A DNA stretch of 64,000 nucleotides from Nomia melanderi (lineage: Eukaryota; Arthropoda; Insecta; Hymenoptera; Halictidae), in the NCBI RefSeq assembly GCF_051020985.1, contig NW_027475143.1, positions 1,302,001-1,366,000 on the forward strand, in the 5' to 3' direction. The notes beneath the pieces were generated by a model. That model was not told the DNA's origin, ran no database searches, and was given only the letters and a program-made list of their open reading frames with translations. Positions 25,501 to 37,770 of this stretch are shown here, piece after piece (the stretch's first letter is position 1; every line of letters starts with the position of its first letter). The position numbers and the translations under genes were made by a program.

Positions 25501-28500
25501 GTCAGGGTCAGGGAAAAATCCAATATGTATCTGGTGATATCTCGGGTGCTATTAGAGATAGCGCAATAAACCAAAGTGCATTGTCTGCAGCAGGCCCTGG
25601 CGCATGAAACTGTGCAGCGGGAACGACCTCGGACCACCAGGGGCAGAGAAAATCACCGTCTCATGGGGCCGGACTGTCAGGGTCAGGTAAAAATCCAATA
25701 TATATCTGGTGATATCTCGGGTGCTATTAGAGATAGCGAAATAAATCAAAGTGCATTGTCTGCAGGAGGCACTGGCGCATGAATCTGTGCAGCGGGAACG
25801 ACCTCGGACCACCAGGGGCCGAGAAAACCACCGTCTCATGGGGTCGGACACTCAGGGTCAGGGACAAATCCAATATATATCTGGTGATATCTCGGGTGCT
25901 ATTAGAGATAGCGCAATAAACCAAGGTGCATTGTCTGCAGGAAGCCCTGGCGCATGAATCTGTGCAGCGGGAACGATCTCGGTCAACCAGGGGCCGAGAA
26001 AACCACCGTCTCATGGGGTCGGACACTCAGGGTCAGGGAAAAATCCAATATATATCTGGTAATATCTCTGATGCTATTACAGATAGCGCAATAAATCAAA
26101 GTGCATTATCTGCAGGAGGCCCTGGCGCATGAATCTGTGCAGCGGGAACGACCTCGGACCACCAGGGGCCGAGAAAACCACCGTCTAATGGGGTCGGACA
26201 CTCAGGGTCAGGGAAAAATCCAATATATATCTGGTGATATGTCGCGTGCTCTTACAGATAGCGCAATAAATCAAAGTGCATTGTCTGTAGGAGGCGCTGG
26301 CGCATGAATCTGTGCAGCGGGATCGACCTCGGACCACCAGGGGCCGAGAAAATCACCGTCTGATGGGGCCGGACTGTCAGGGTCAGGGAAAAATCCAATA
26401 TGTATCTGGTGATATCTCGGGTGCTATAAGAGATAGCGCAACAAACCAAAGTGCATTGTCTGCAGGAGGCCCTGGCGCATGAATCAGTGCAGCGGGAACG
26501 CCCTCGGACCACCAGGGGCCGAGAAAATCACCGTCTCATGGGGCCGGACTTTCAGGGTCAGGGAAAAATCCAATATGTATCTGGTGATATCTCGGGTGCT
26601 ATTAGAGATAGCGCAATAAACCAAAGTGCATTGTCTGCAGCAGGCCCTGGCGCATGAATCTGTGCAGCGGGAACGACCTCGGACCACCAGGGGCCGAGAA
26701 AATCACCGTCTCATGGGGCCGGACTGTCAGGGTCAGGGAAAAACCCAATATGTATCTGGTGATATCTCGGGTGCTATTAGAGATAGCGCTATAAACCAAA
26801 GTGCATTGTCTGCAGCATGCCCTGGCGCATGAATCTGTGCAGCGGGAACGACCTCGGACCACCAGGGGCCGAGAAAACCACCGTCTCATGGGGTCGGACG
26901 CTCAGGGTCAGTGAAAAATACAATATATATCTGGTGATATCTCGGGTGCTCTTACAGATAGCGCAATAAATCAAAGTGCATTGTCTGTAGGAGGTCCTGA
27001 CGCATGAATCTGTGCAGCGGGAACGACCTCGAACCGCCAGCGGCCGAGAAAACTACCGTCTCATGGGGTCGGACACTCAGGGTCAGGGAAAAATCCAATA
27101 TATATCTGGTGATATCTCGGGTGCTATAAGAGATAGCGCTATAAACCAAAGTGCATTGTCTGCAGAAGGCCCTGGCGCATGAATCTGTACAGCGGGAACG
27201 ACCTCGGACCACCAGGGGCCGAGAAAACCACCGTCTCATGGGGTCGGACTGTCAGGGTCAGGGAAAAATCCAATATGTATCTGGTGATATCTCGGGTGCT
27301 ATTAGAGATAGCGAAATAAATCAAAGTGCATTGTCTGCAGGAGGCACTGGCGCATGAATCTGTGCAGCGGGAACGACCTCGGACCACCAGAGGCCGAGAA
27401 AACCACCGTCTCATGGGGTCGGACACTCAGGGTCAGGGACAAATCCAATATATATCTGGTGATATCTCGGGTGCTATTAGAGATAGCGCAATAAATCAAA
27501 GTGCATTGTCTGTAGGAGGCCCTGGCGCATGAATCTGTGCAGCGGGAACGACCTCGGACCGCCAGGGGCCGAGAAAACCACCGTCTCATGGGGCCGGACA
27601 CTCAGGGTCAGTGAAAAATCCAATATATTTCTGGTGATATCTCGGGTGCTATTACAGATAGCGCAATAAATCAAAGTGTATTGTCTGTAGGAGGCCCTGG
27701 CGCATGAATCTGTGCAGCGGGAACGCCCTCGGACCACCAGGGGCCGAGAAAATCACCGTCTCATGGGGCCGGACTTTCAGGGTCAGGGAAAAATCCAATA
27801 TGTATCTGGTGATATCTCGGGTGCTATTAGAGATAGCGCAATAAACCAAAGTGCATTGTCTGCAGCAGGCCCTGGCGCATGAATCTGTGCAGCGGGAACG
27901 ACCTCGGACCACCAGGGGCCGAGAAAATCACCGTCTCATGGGGCCGGACTGTCAGGGTCAGGGAAAAATCCAATATGTATCTGGTGATATCTCGGGTGCT
28001 ATTAGAGATAGCGCAATAAACCAAAGTGCATTGTCTGCAGCAGGCCCTGGCGCATGAATCTGTGCAGCGGGAACGACCTCGGACCACCAGGGGCAGAGAA
28101 AATCACCGTCTCAAGGGGCCGGACTGTCACTGTCAGGTAAAAATCCAATATATATCTGGTGATATCTCGGGTGCTATTAGAGATAGCGAAATAAATCAAA
28201 GTGCATTGTCTGCAGGAGGCACTGGCGCATGAATCTGTGCAGCGGGAACGACCTCGGACCACCAGGGGCCGAGAAAACCACCGTCTCATGGGGTCGGACA
28301 CTCAGGGTCAGGGACAAATCCAATATATATCTGGTGATATCTCGGGTGCTATTAGAGATAGCGCAATAAATCAAAGTGCATTGTCTGTAGGAGGCCCTGG
28401 CGCATGAATCTGTGCAGCGGGAACGACCTCGGACCGCCAGCGGCCGAGAAAACTACCGTCTCATGGGGTCGGACACTCAGGGTCAGGGAAAAACCCAATA

Positions 28501-28504
28501 TATG

Positions 28505-29141
28505 TCTGGTGATATCTCGGGTGCTATTAGAGATAGCGCAATAAACCAAAGTGCATTGTCTGCAGGAAGCCCTGGCGCATGAATCTGTGCAGCGGGAACG
28601 ATCTCGGTCAACCAGGGGCCGAGAAAACCACCGTCTCATGGGGTCGGACACTCAGGGTCAGGGAAAAATCCAATATATATCTGGTAATATCTCTGATGCT
28701 ATTACAGATAGCGCAATAAATCAAAGTGCATTATCTGCAGGAGGCCCTGGCGCATGAATCTGTGCAGCGGGAACGACCTCGGACCACCAGGGGCAGAGAA
28801 AACCACCGTCTAATGGGGTCGGACACTCAGGGTCAGGGAAAAATCCAATATATATCTGGTGATATGTCGCGTGCTCTTACAGATAGCGCAATAAATCAAA
28901 GTGCATTGTCTGTAGGAGGCGCTGGCGCATGAATCTGTGCAGCGGGATCGACCTCGGACCACCAGGGGCCGAGAAAATCACCGTCTGATGGGGCCGGACT
29001 GTCAGGGTCAGGGAAAAATCCAATATGTATCTGGTGATATCTCGGGTGCTATAAGAGATAGCGCAACAAACCAAAGTGCATTGTCTGCAGGAGGCCCTGG
29101 CGCATGAATCAGTGCAGCGGGAACGCCCTCGGACCACCAGG
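28505..29141. repeat. Duplicated block, copy of 25880-26516 (offset 2625 bp = 15 monomers)
   Basis: About 640 bp match, sharing the rare strings GATCTCGGTCAACCAGGGG, CTGGTAATATCTCTGATGC and GATATGTCGCGTGC. Few differences were seen, for example GGGGCAGAG near 28792 against GGGGCCGAG near 26167. Confidence 0.7.
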
Positions 29142-29790
29142 GTCCGAGAAAATCACCGTCTCATGGGGCCGGACTGTCAGGGTCAGGGAAAAATCCAATA
29201 TGTATCTGGTGATATCTCGGGTGCTATTAGAGATAGCGCAATAAACCAAAATGCATTGTCTGCAGCAGGCCCTGGCGCATGAATCTGTGCAGCAGGAACG
29301 ACCTCGGACCACCAGGGGCCGAGAAAATCACCGTCTCATGGGGCCGGACTGTCAGGGTCAGTGAAAAATCCAATATATTTCTGGTGATATCTCGGGTGCT
29401 ATTACAGATAGCGCAATAAATCAAAGTGCATTGTCTGTAGGAGGCCCTGGCGCATGAATCTGTGCAGCGGGAACGCCCTCGGACCACCAGGGGCCGAGAA
29501 AACTACCGTCTCATGGGGCCGGACACTCAGGGTCAGGGAAAAATCCAATATATGTCTGGTGATATCTCGGATGCTATTACAGATAGCGCAATAAATCAAA
29601 GTGCTTTGTCTGCAGCAGGCCCTGGCGCATGAATCTGTGCAGCGGGAACGACCTCGGACCACCAGGGGCCGAGAAAATCACCGTCTCATGGGGCCGGACT
29701 GTCAGGGTCAGGGAAAAATCCAATATGTATCTGGTGATATCTCGGGTGCTATTAGAGATAGCGATATAAACCAAAGTGCATTGTCTGCAG

Positions 29791-32212
29791 GAGGTCCTGG
29801 CGCGTGCATCTGTGCTGCGCGAACGACCTCGGACCACCAGGGGCCGAGAAATCAACCTTCTCATGGGTCCGGACACTCAGGGTCAGGGGAAAGTCCAATA
29901 TATATATTGTGATATCTCGGGTGCTATTACAGATAGGGCAATAAATCAATGTGCATTGTCTGTAGCAGGCCCTGGCGCATGAATCTGTGCAGCGGGAACC
30001 CCCTCGGACCACCACGGGCCGAGAAAAAAACCGTCTCATGGGGCCGAACTGTCAGGGTCAGGGAAAAATCCAATATATATATGTTGATATCTCGGGTGCT
30101 ATTAGAGATAGCGAAATAAATCAAAGTGCATTGTCTGCAGGAGGCCCTGGCCCATGAATCTGTGCAGCGGGAACGACGTCGGACCACCAGGGGCCGAGAA
30201 AACTACCGTCTCATGGGGCCGGACACTCAGTGTCAGGGGAAAATCCAATATAAATCTGGTGATATCTCGGGTGCTATTACAGATAGCGCACTAAACCGAA
30301 GAGAATTATCTGCAGGAAGCCCTGGCGCAACAATCTGCTCAGCGGGATCGACCTCGGAAAACCAGGGGCCGAGAAAACCACCGTCTCATGGGGTCGGACA
30401 CTCAGGGTCAGGGAAAAATCCAATACACATCTGGTGATATCTCGGGTGCTGTTACAGATAGCGCAATAAATCAAAGTGCATTGTCTGTAGGAGATCCTGG
30501 CGCATGAATCTGTGCAGCGGGAACGACCTCGGACCACCAGGGGCCGACAAAACCACCGTCACATGGGGTCGGACACACAGGGTCAGGGAAAAATCCAATA
30601 TATATATGGTGATATCTCGGGTGCTATTACAGAAAGCGCAATAAATGAAAGTGCATTGTCTGTAGGAGGCCCTGGCGCACGAATCTGTGCAGCGGGATCG
30701 GCCTCGGACCACCAGGGGCCGAGAAAATTACAGATATTCGGAATCCGTCACCCAAGGTCATGTATAAATCCAGCATATATCTGGTGATATCTCGGGTGCT
30801 ATTAGAGATAGCGCAATAAATCGAAGTGAATTATCTGCAGCAAGCCTTGGCGCATGTATCTGTTCAACGGGATCATCCTCGGACCACGAGGGACCGAGAA
30901 AACCATCGACACATGGGGTCGGACTGTCAGGGTCAAGGAAAAATCCAATATATATCTGGTGATATCTCGGGTGATATTACAGAAAGCGCAATAAATGAAA
31001 GTGCATTGTCTGTAGGAGGCCCTGGCGCATGAGTCTGTGCAGCGGGATCGACATCGGACCACGTGGGACCGAGAAAACCATCGACACATGGGGCCGGACT
31101 GTCAGGGTCAAGGAAAAATCCAATATATATCTGGTGGTAACTCGTGTGCTATTAGAGATAGCGAAATAAATCAAAGTGCATTGTCTGCAGGTGGCCCTGG
31201 CGCATGGACCTGTGCAGCGGGGACGACCTCGGACCACGAGGGGCCGAGAAAACCACCGTCTCATGGGGTCGGACACTCAGGGTCAGGGACAAATCCAATA
31301 TATATCTGGTGATATCTCGGGTGATATTACAGATAGCGCAATAAATCAAAGTGCATTGCCTGTAGGAGGCCCTGGCGCATGAATCTGTGTAGCGGGAACG
31401 ACCTCGGACCGCCAGCCGCCGAGAAAACTACCGTCTCATGAGGTCGGACACTCAGGGTCAGGGAAAAATCCAATATATGTCTGGTGATATCGCGGGTGCT
31501 ATTAGAGATAGCGCAATAAACCAAAGTGCATTGTCTGCAGGAGGCCCTGGCGCATGAATCTGTGCAGCGGGAACGACCTCGGTCCACCAGGGGCCGAGAA
31601 AACCACCGTCTCATGGGGTCGGACATTGAGGGTCAGGGAAAAATCCAATATATATCTGGTAATATCTCTGATGCTATTACAGATAGCGCAATAAATCAAA
31701 GTGCATTATCTGCAGGAGGCCCTGGCCCATGAATCTGTGCAGCGGGAACGACGTCGGACCACCAGGGGCCGAGAAAACCACCGTCTCATGGGGCCGGACT
31801 GTCAGGGTCAGGGAAAAATCCAATATATATCTGGTGATAAGTCGGGTGCTATTAGAGATAGCGAAATAAATCAAAGTGCATTGTCTGCAGGGGGCACTGG
31901 CGTATGAATCTGTGCAGCGGGAAAGATCTCGGACCACCAGGGGCCGAGAAAACCACCGTCTAATGGGGTCGGACACTCAGGGTCAGGGAAAAATCCAATA
32001 TATATCTGGTGATATGTCGCGTGCTCTTACAGATAGCGAAATAAATCAAAGTGCATTGTCTGCAGGAGGCCCTGGCGCATGAATTTGTGCAGCGGGATCG
32101 GCCTCGGACCACCAGGGGCCGAGAAAATCACCGTCTCATGGGGCCGGACTGTCAGGGTCAGGGAAAAATCCAATATATATATCTGGTGATATCTCGGGTG
32201 CTATTAGAGATA
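29791..32212. repeat. Transition zone between left and right monomer families
   Basis: Units are heterogeneous. 30340-31125 belongs with 34542-35327 in the right unit, 31.4-31.7 kb belongs with 28.4-28.76 kb of the left domain, and others have private variants (GCGCGTGCATCTGTGCTGCG at 29801, ATATATTGTG near 29900). The zone is where left-type markers fade out and right-type markers (GTGAATTATCTGC, ACACTCAGGGTC) become common. Confidence 0.65.
32173..32182 (+). other. AT dinucleotide expansion, +2 bp phase shift
   Basis: The AT run of the monomer has five AT units here instead of the usual four. From this point the monomer grid lies two bases later. It explains why 30340-31125 and 34542-35327 are offset by 4202 bp, not 4200. 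Confidence 0.85.
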
Positions 32213-32829
32213 GCGCAATAAATAAAAGTGCGTTGTCTGTAGGAAGCCCTGGCGCATGAATCTGTTCAGCGGGATCGACCTCGGACCTCGAGGGGCCGAG
32301 AAAACCATCGACACATGGGGCCGGACTGTCAGGGTCAAGGAAAAATCCAATATATGTCGGGTGATATCTCGGGTGCTATTAGAGATAGCGCAATAAATCA
32401 AAGTGCATTGTCTGCAGGAGGCCCTAGCGCATGAATCTGTGCAGCGGGAACGATCTCGGACCACCAGGGGCCGAGAAAACCACCGTCTCATGGGGCCGGA
32501 CTGTCAGGGTCAAGGAAAAATTCAATATATATCTGGTGATATCTCGGGTGCTATTACAGATAGCGCAATAAATCAAATTGCATTGTCTGCAGGAAGCCTT
32601 GGCGCATGAATCTGTGCAGCGGGAACGACCTCGGACCACCAGGGGCCGACAAAACCACCGTCACATGGGGTCGGACACTCAGGGTCAGGGAAAGATCCAA
32701 TATATATATGGTGATATCTCGGGTGCTATTACAGAAAGCGCAATAAATGGAAGTGCATTGTCTGTAGGAGGCCCTGGCGCATGAATCTGTGCAGCGGGAT
32801 CGGCCTCGGACCACCAGGGGCCGAGAAAA

Positions 32830-32877
32830 TTACAGATATTCGGAATCCGTCACCCAAGGTCATGTATAAATCCAGCA
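32830..32877 (+). repeat. Divergent-core monomer, prototype (replacement of about 45 bp)
   Basis: Between CCGAGAAAA and ATATATCTGGTGATATC the usual sequence is replaced by TTACAGATATTCGGAATC, CGTCACCCAAGG and TCATGTATAAATCCAGCAT at unchanged length. Both flanks are of normal type. The same core starts at 30728, 33180, 34930, 36680, 52780, 53130, 56455 and 57855. A sister form with GATTTTCGGTATCCG starts at 37556, 38080, 58731 and 59255, and a lone relative with CAACAAAGGTCATG starts at 1679. That makes 14 copies, none in the homogenised domains. Confidence 0.85.
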
Positions 32878-34541
32878 TATATCTGGTGATATCTCGGGTG
32901 CTATTACAGATAGCGCAATAAATCAAAGTGAATTGTCTGCAGGAAGCCTTGGCGCAAGAATCTGTTCAGCGGGATCGACCTCGGACCACCAGGGGCCGAG
33001 AAAACTACGGTCTCATGGTGCCGGACACTCAGGGTCTGGGAAAAATCCAATATATATCTGGTTATATCTCGGGTGCTATTAGAGATAGCGCAATAAATCA
33101 AAGTGCATTGTCTGTAGGAGGCCCTGGCGCATGAATCTGTGCAGCGGGATCGGCCTCGGACCACCAGGGGCCGAGAAAATTACAGATATTCGGAATCCGT
33201 CACCCAAGGTCATGTATAAATCCAGCATATATCTGGTGATATCTCGGGTGCTATTAGAGATAGCGCAATAAATCAAAGTGAATTATCTGCAGCAAGCCTT
33301 GGCGCATGAATCTGTTCAGGGTGATCATCCTCGGACCACGAGGGACCGAGAAAACCATCGACACATGGGGTCGGACTGTCAGGGTCAAAGAAAAATCCAA
33401 TATATATCTGGTGATATCTCTGGTGCTATTAGAGATAGCGCAATAAATCAAAGTGCATATTCTGCAGGAGGCCCTGGCGCATGAATCTGTGCTGCGGGAA
33501 CGACCTCGCACCACCTGGGGCCGAGAGAATCACCGTCTCATGGGGCCAGACTGTCAGGGTCAGGTAAAAATCCAATATATATCTGGTGACATCTCGCGTG
33601 CTCTTACAGATAGCGCGATAAATCAAAGTGCATTGTCTGCAGGAGGCCCTGGCGCATGAATCTGTGCAGCGGGAACGACCTCGGACCACCAGGGGCCGAG
33701 AAAACCACCGTCTAATGGGGTCGGACACTCAGGGTCAGGGAAAAATCCAATATATATCTGGTGATATGTCGCGTGCTCTTACAGATAGCGCAATAAATCA
33801 AAGTGCATTGTCTGTAGGAGGCCCTGGCGCATGAATCTGTGCAGCGGGATCGACCTCGGACCACCAGGGGCCGAGAAAATCACCGTCCGATGGGGCCGGA
33901 CTGTCAGTGTCAGGGAAAAATCCAATATATATCTGGTGATATCACGGGTGCTATTAGAGATGGCGCAATAAATCAAAGTGAATTATCTGCAGGAGGCCCT
34001 GGCGCATGAATCTGTGCAGCGGGAACGACCTAGGACCACGAGGGGCCGAGAAAACCACAGTCTCATGGGGCCGGACACTCAGGGTCAGGGAAAAATCCAA
34101 TATATATCTGGTGATATCTCGGGTGCTATTACAGATAGCTCAATAAATCAAAGTGCATTTTCTGCAGGAGGCCCTGGCGCATGAATCTGTGCAGCGGGAA
34201 CGACCTCTGACCATCAGGGGCCGAGAAAATTACCGTCTCATGGGGCCGACCACTCAGGGTCTGGGAAAAATCCAATATATATCTGGTAATATCTCGGGTG
34301 CTATTAGAGATAGCGCAATAAATCAAAGTGCATTGTCTGCAGGAAGCCCTAGCGCATGAATCTGTGCAGCGGGAACGACCTCGGACCAGCAGGGGCCGAG
34401 AAAACCACCGTCTCATGGGGTCGGACACTCAGGGTCAGGGAAAAACCCAATATATATATGGTGATATCTCGGGTGCTATTACAGAAAGCGCAATAAACCA
34501 AAGTGAATTGTCTGCAGGAAGCCTTGGCGCATGAATCTGTT

Positions 34542-35327
34542 CAGCGGGATCGACCTCGGAAAACCAGGGGCCGAGAAAACCACCGTCTCATGGGGTCGGA
34601 CACTCAGGGTCAGGGAAAAATCCAATTCACATCTGGTGATATCTCGGGTGCTATTACAGATAGCGCAATAAATCAAAGTGCATTGTCTGTAGGAGATCCT
34701 GCCGCATGAATCTGTGCAGCGGGAACGACCTCGGACCACCAGGGGCCGACAAAACCACCGTCACATGGGGTCGGACACACAGGGTCAGGGAAAAATCCAA
34801 TATATATATGGTGATATCTCGGTTGCTATTACAGAAAGCGCAATAAATGAAAGTGCATTGTCTGTAGGAGTCCCTGGCGCATGAATCTGTGCAGCGGGAT
34901 CGGCTTCGGACCACCAGGGGCCGAGAAAATTACAGATATTCGGAATCCGTCACCCAAAGTCATGTATAAATCCAGCATATATCTGGTGATATCTCGGGTG
35001 CTATTAGAGATAGCGCAATAAATCAAAGTGAATTATCTGCAGCAAGCCTTGGCGCATGAATCTGTTCAGCGGGATCATCCTCGGACCACGAGGGACCGAG
35101 AAAACCATCGACACATGGGGTAGGACTGTCAGGGTCAAGGAAAAATCCAATATATATCTGGTGATATCTCGGGTGATATTACAGAAAGCGCAATAAATGA
35201 AAGTGCATTGTCTGTAGGAGGCCCTGGCGCATGAGTCTGTGCAGCGGGATCGACATCGGACCACGTGGGACCGAGAAAACCATCGACACATGGGGCCGGA
35301 CTGTCAGGGTCAAGGAAAAATCCAATA
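34542..35327. repeat. Duplicated block, copy of 30340-31125 (offset 4202 bp = 24 monomers + 2)
   Basis: About 790 bp match, with shared rare strings CCTCGGAAAACCAGGGG, GCCGACAAAACC, GGTGATATTACAGAAAGCG and the divergent-core unit. The two extra bases are those of the AT expansion at 32173-32182 that lies between the copies. Confidence 0.7.
34904..34920 (+). other. CENP-B-box-like 17-mer, 8 of 9 core positions
   Basis: The 17-mer CTTCGGACCACCAGGGG fits NTTCGNNNNANNCGGGN except for A instead of C at the first base of CGGG. The usual monomer has CTCG here and matches 7 of 9. Other 8-of-9 variants lie at 39279-39295 and, in the second long-range copy, at 56429-56445 and 60454-60470. A 7-of-9 match is expected about once in every two random 175-mers, so binding is not implied. 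Confidence 0.3.
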
Positions 35328-36121
35328 TATATCTGTTGATATCTCGGGTGATATTAGAGATATCGCAATAAATCAAAGTGCATTGTCTGCAGGAGGCCCA
35401 GGCGCATGAATCTGTGCAGCGAGATCGACCTCGGACCTGCAGGGGCCGAGAAAATCACCGTCCCATGGGGCCGGACTGTCAGGGTCAGGGAAAAATCCAA
35501 TATATAACTGGTGATATCTCGGGTGCTATTACAGATAGCGCAATAAATAAAAGTGCATTGTCTGCAGGATGCCATGGCGCATGAATCTGTGCAGCGGGAT
35601 CGGCATCGGACCACGAGGGACCGAGAAAACCACCGTCTCATGGGGACGGACACTCAGGGTCAGGGAAAAATCCAATATAAATCTGGTGATATCTCGGGTG
35701 CTATTACAGATGGCGCAATAAATCAAAGTGCATTGTCTGCAGGAGGCCCTGGAGCATGAATCTGTTCAGCGGGAACGACCTCGGACCAGCAGGGACCGAG
35801 AAAACCACCGTCTCATCTGGCCTGACTGTCAGGGTGAGGGAAAAATGCAATATATATCTAGCGGTATCTCGGGTGCTATTAGAGATAGCGAAATAAATCA
35901 AAGTTCATTGTCTGCAGGAGGCCCTAGCGCATGAATCTGTGCAGGGGGAACGACCTCGGACCACCAGGGGCCGAGGAAACTACCGTCTCATGGGGCCGGA
36001 CTGTCAGGGTCAGGGAAAAATCCAATATATATCTGGTGATATCTCGGGTGCTATTAGAGATAGCGCAATAAATCAGAGTGCAATGTCTGTTGGAGGCACT
36101 GGCGCATGGATCTGTGCAACG

Positions 36122-36929
36122 GGATCGACCTCGGACCTCGAGGGGCCGAGAAAACCATCGACACATGGGGCCGGACTGTCAGGGTCAAGGAAAAATCCAA
36201 TATATGTCGGGTGATATCTCGGGTGCTATTAGAGATAGCGCAATAAATCAAAGTGCATTGTCTGCAGGAGGCCCTAGCGCATGAATCTGTGCAGCGGGAA
36301 CGATCTCGGACCACCAGGGGCCGAGAAAACCACCGTCTCATGGGGCCGGACTGTCCGGGTCAAGGAAAAATTCAATATATATCTGGTGATATCTCGGGTG
36401 CTATTACAAATAGCGCAATAAATCAAATTGCATTGTCTGCAGGAAGCCTTGGCGCATGAATCTGTGCAGCGGGAACGACCTCGGACCACGAGGGGCCGAC
36501 AAAACCACCGTCACATGGGGTCGGACACTCAGGGTCAGGGAAAGATCCAATATATATATGGTGATATCTCGGGTGCTATTACAGAAAGCGCAATAAATGA
36601 AAGTGCATTGTCTGTAGGAGGCCCTGGCGCATGAATCTGTGCAGCGGGATCGGCCTCGGACCACCAGGGGCCGAGAAAATTACAGATATTCGGAATCCGT
36701 CACCCAAGGTCATGTATAAATCCAGCATATATCTGGTGATATCTCGGGTGCTATTACAGATAGCGCAATAAACCAAAGTGAATTGTCTGCAGGAAGCCTT
36801 GGCGCATGAATCTGTTCAGCGGGATCGACCTCGGACCACCAGGGGCCGAGAAAACTACGGTCTCATGGTGCCGGACACTCAGGGTCTGGGAAAAATCCAA
36901 TATATATCTGGTGATATCTCGGGTGCTAT
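36122..36929. repeat. Duplicated block, copy of 32272-33079 (offset 3850 bp = 22 monomers)
   Basis: About 810 bp match, including ATATGTCGGGTGATATC, ATCAAATTGCATTG, the GCCGACAAAACC unit and a divergent-core unit. Scattered differences (ACCACGAGG against ACCACCAGG, AATGAAAG against AATGGAAG) make it older than the 21-kb duplication. Confidence 0.7.
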
Positions 36930-37151
36930 TACAGATAGCGCAATAAATCAAAGTGCATTGTCTGTAACAGGCACTGGCGCATGAATCCGTGCAGCGGGAT
37001 CGTCCTCGGACCACGAGGGACCGAGAAAACCATCGGCACATGGGGCCGGACTGTCAGGGTCAAGGAAAAATCCAATATATATCTGGTGATATCTCGGGTG
37101 CTATTACAGATAGCGCAATAAATCAAAGTGCATTGTCTGCAGGAGGCCCTA

Positions 37152-37163
37152 GCGCAAGGAATC
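37152..37163 (+). other. 1-bp insertion at the monomer joint
   Basis: GCGCAAGGAATC replaces GCGCATGAATC. The same lesion is present at 58327-58338, exactly 21175 bp away, so it predates the large duplication. Confidence 0.85.
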
Positions 37164-37756
37164 TGTGCAGCGGGAACGACCTCGGACCACCAGGGGCCGA
37201 GAAAATCTCCGTCACATGGGGCCGGACTGTCAGGGTCATGGGATAATCCAATATATATCTGGTGATATCTCGGGTGCTATTAGAGATAGCGCAATGAACC
37301 AAAGTGAATAATCTGCAGGATGCCCTGGCGCATGAATCTGTGCAGCGGGATCGACATCGGAACACGAGGGACCGAGAAAACCATCGACACATGGGGCCGG
37401 ACTGTCAGGGTCAAGGAAAAATCCAATATATATCTGGTGATATCTCGGGTGCTATTAGAGATAGCGCAATAAACCAAAATGCATTGTCCGTAGGAGGCCC
37501 TTGCGCATGAATCTGTGCAGCAGGAACGACATCGGACCACCAGGGGCCGAGAAAATTACAGATTTTCGGTATCCGTCACCCAATGTCATGTAATAATCCA
37601 GCATATATCTGGTGATATCTCGGGTTCTATTACAGATAGCGAAATAAATCAAAGTGCATTATCTGTAGCAGGCCCTGTCGCATGAATCCGTGCAGCGGGA
37701 TCGACCTCGGACCACCAGGGGCCGAGAAAATCACCGTCTCATGGGGCCGGACTGTC

Positions 37757-37770
37757 AGGATCAGGAAAAA
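37757..37770 (+). other. 1-bp deletion that restores the monomer grid
   Basis: CAGGATCAGGAAAAA replaces CAGGGTCAGGGAAAAA, removing one G. It cancels the insertion about 600 bp upstream. The copy lies at about 58932-58945. Confidence 0.8.

Larger units (their letters stand above)
19650..29790. repeat. Homogenised satellite domain L2
   Basis: About 58 monomers of the same types as 2180-18400 lie on the far side of the divergent island. For example 20.15-21.2 kb matches about 5.1-6.15 kb at an offset of 15049 bp, which is 86 monomers minus the 1-bp deletion. Markers limited to this domain include GATCTCGGTCAACCAGGGG (24050, 25976 and 28601) and GTGAAAAATACAATATA (25161 and 26911), showing local spread after separation from the first domain. 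Confidence 0.75.

Noticed and set aside
32160..32240. Transposon insertion or target-site duplication at the right-domain boundary
   Set aside because: The only length change is one extra AT in an AT run. The neighbouring sequence is ordinary monomer on both sides, without terminal repeats.
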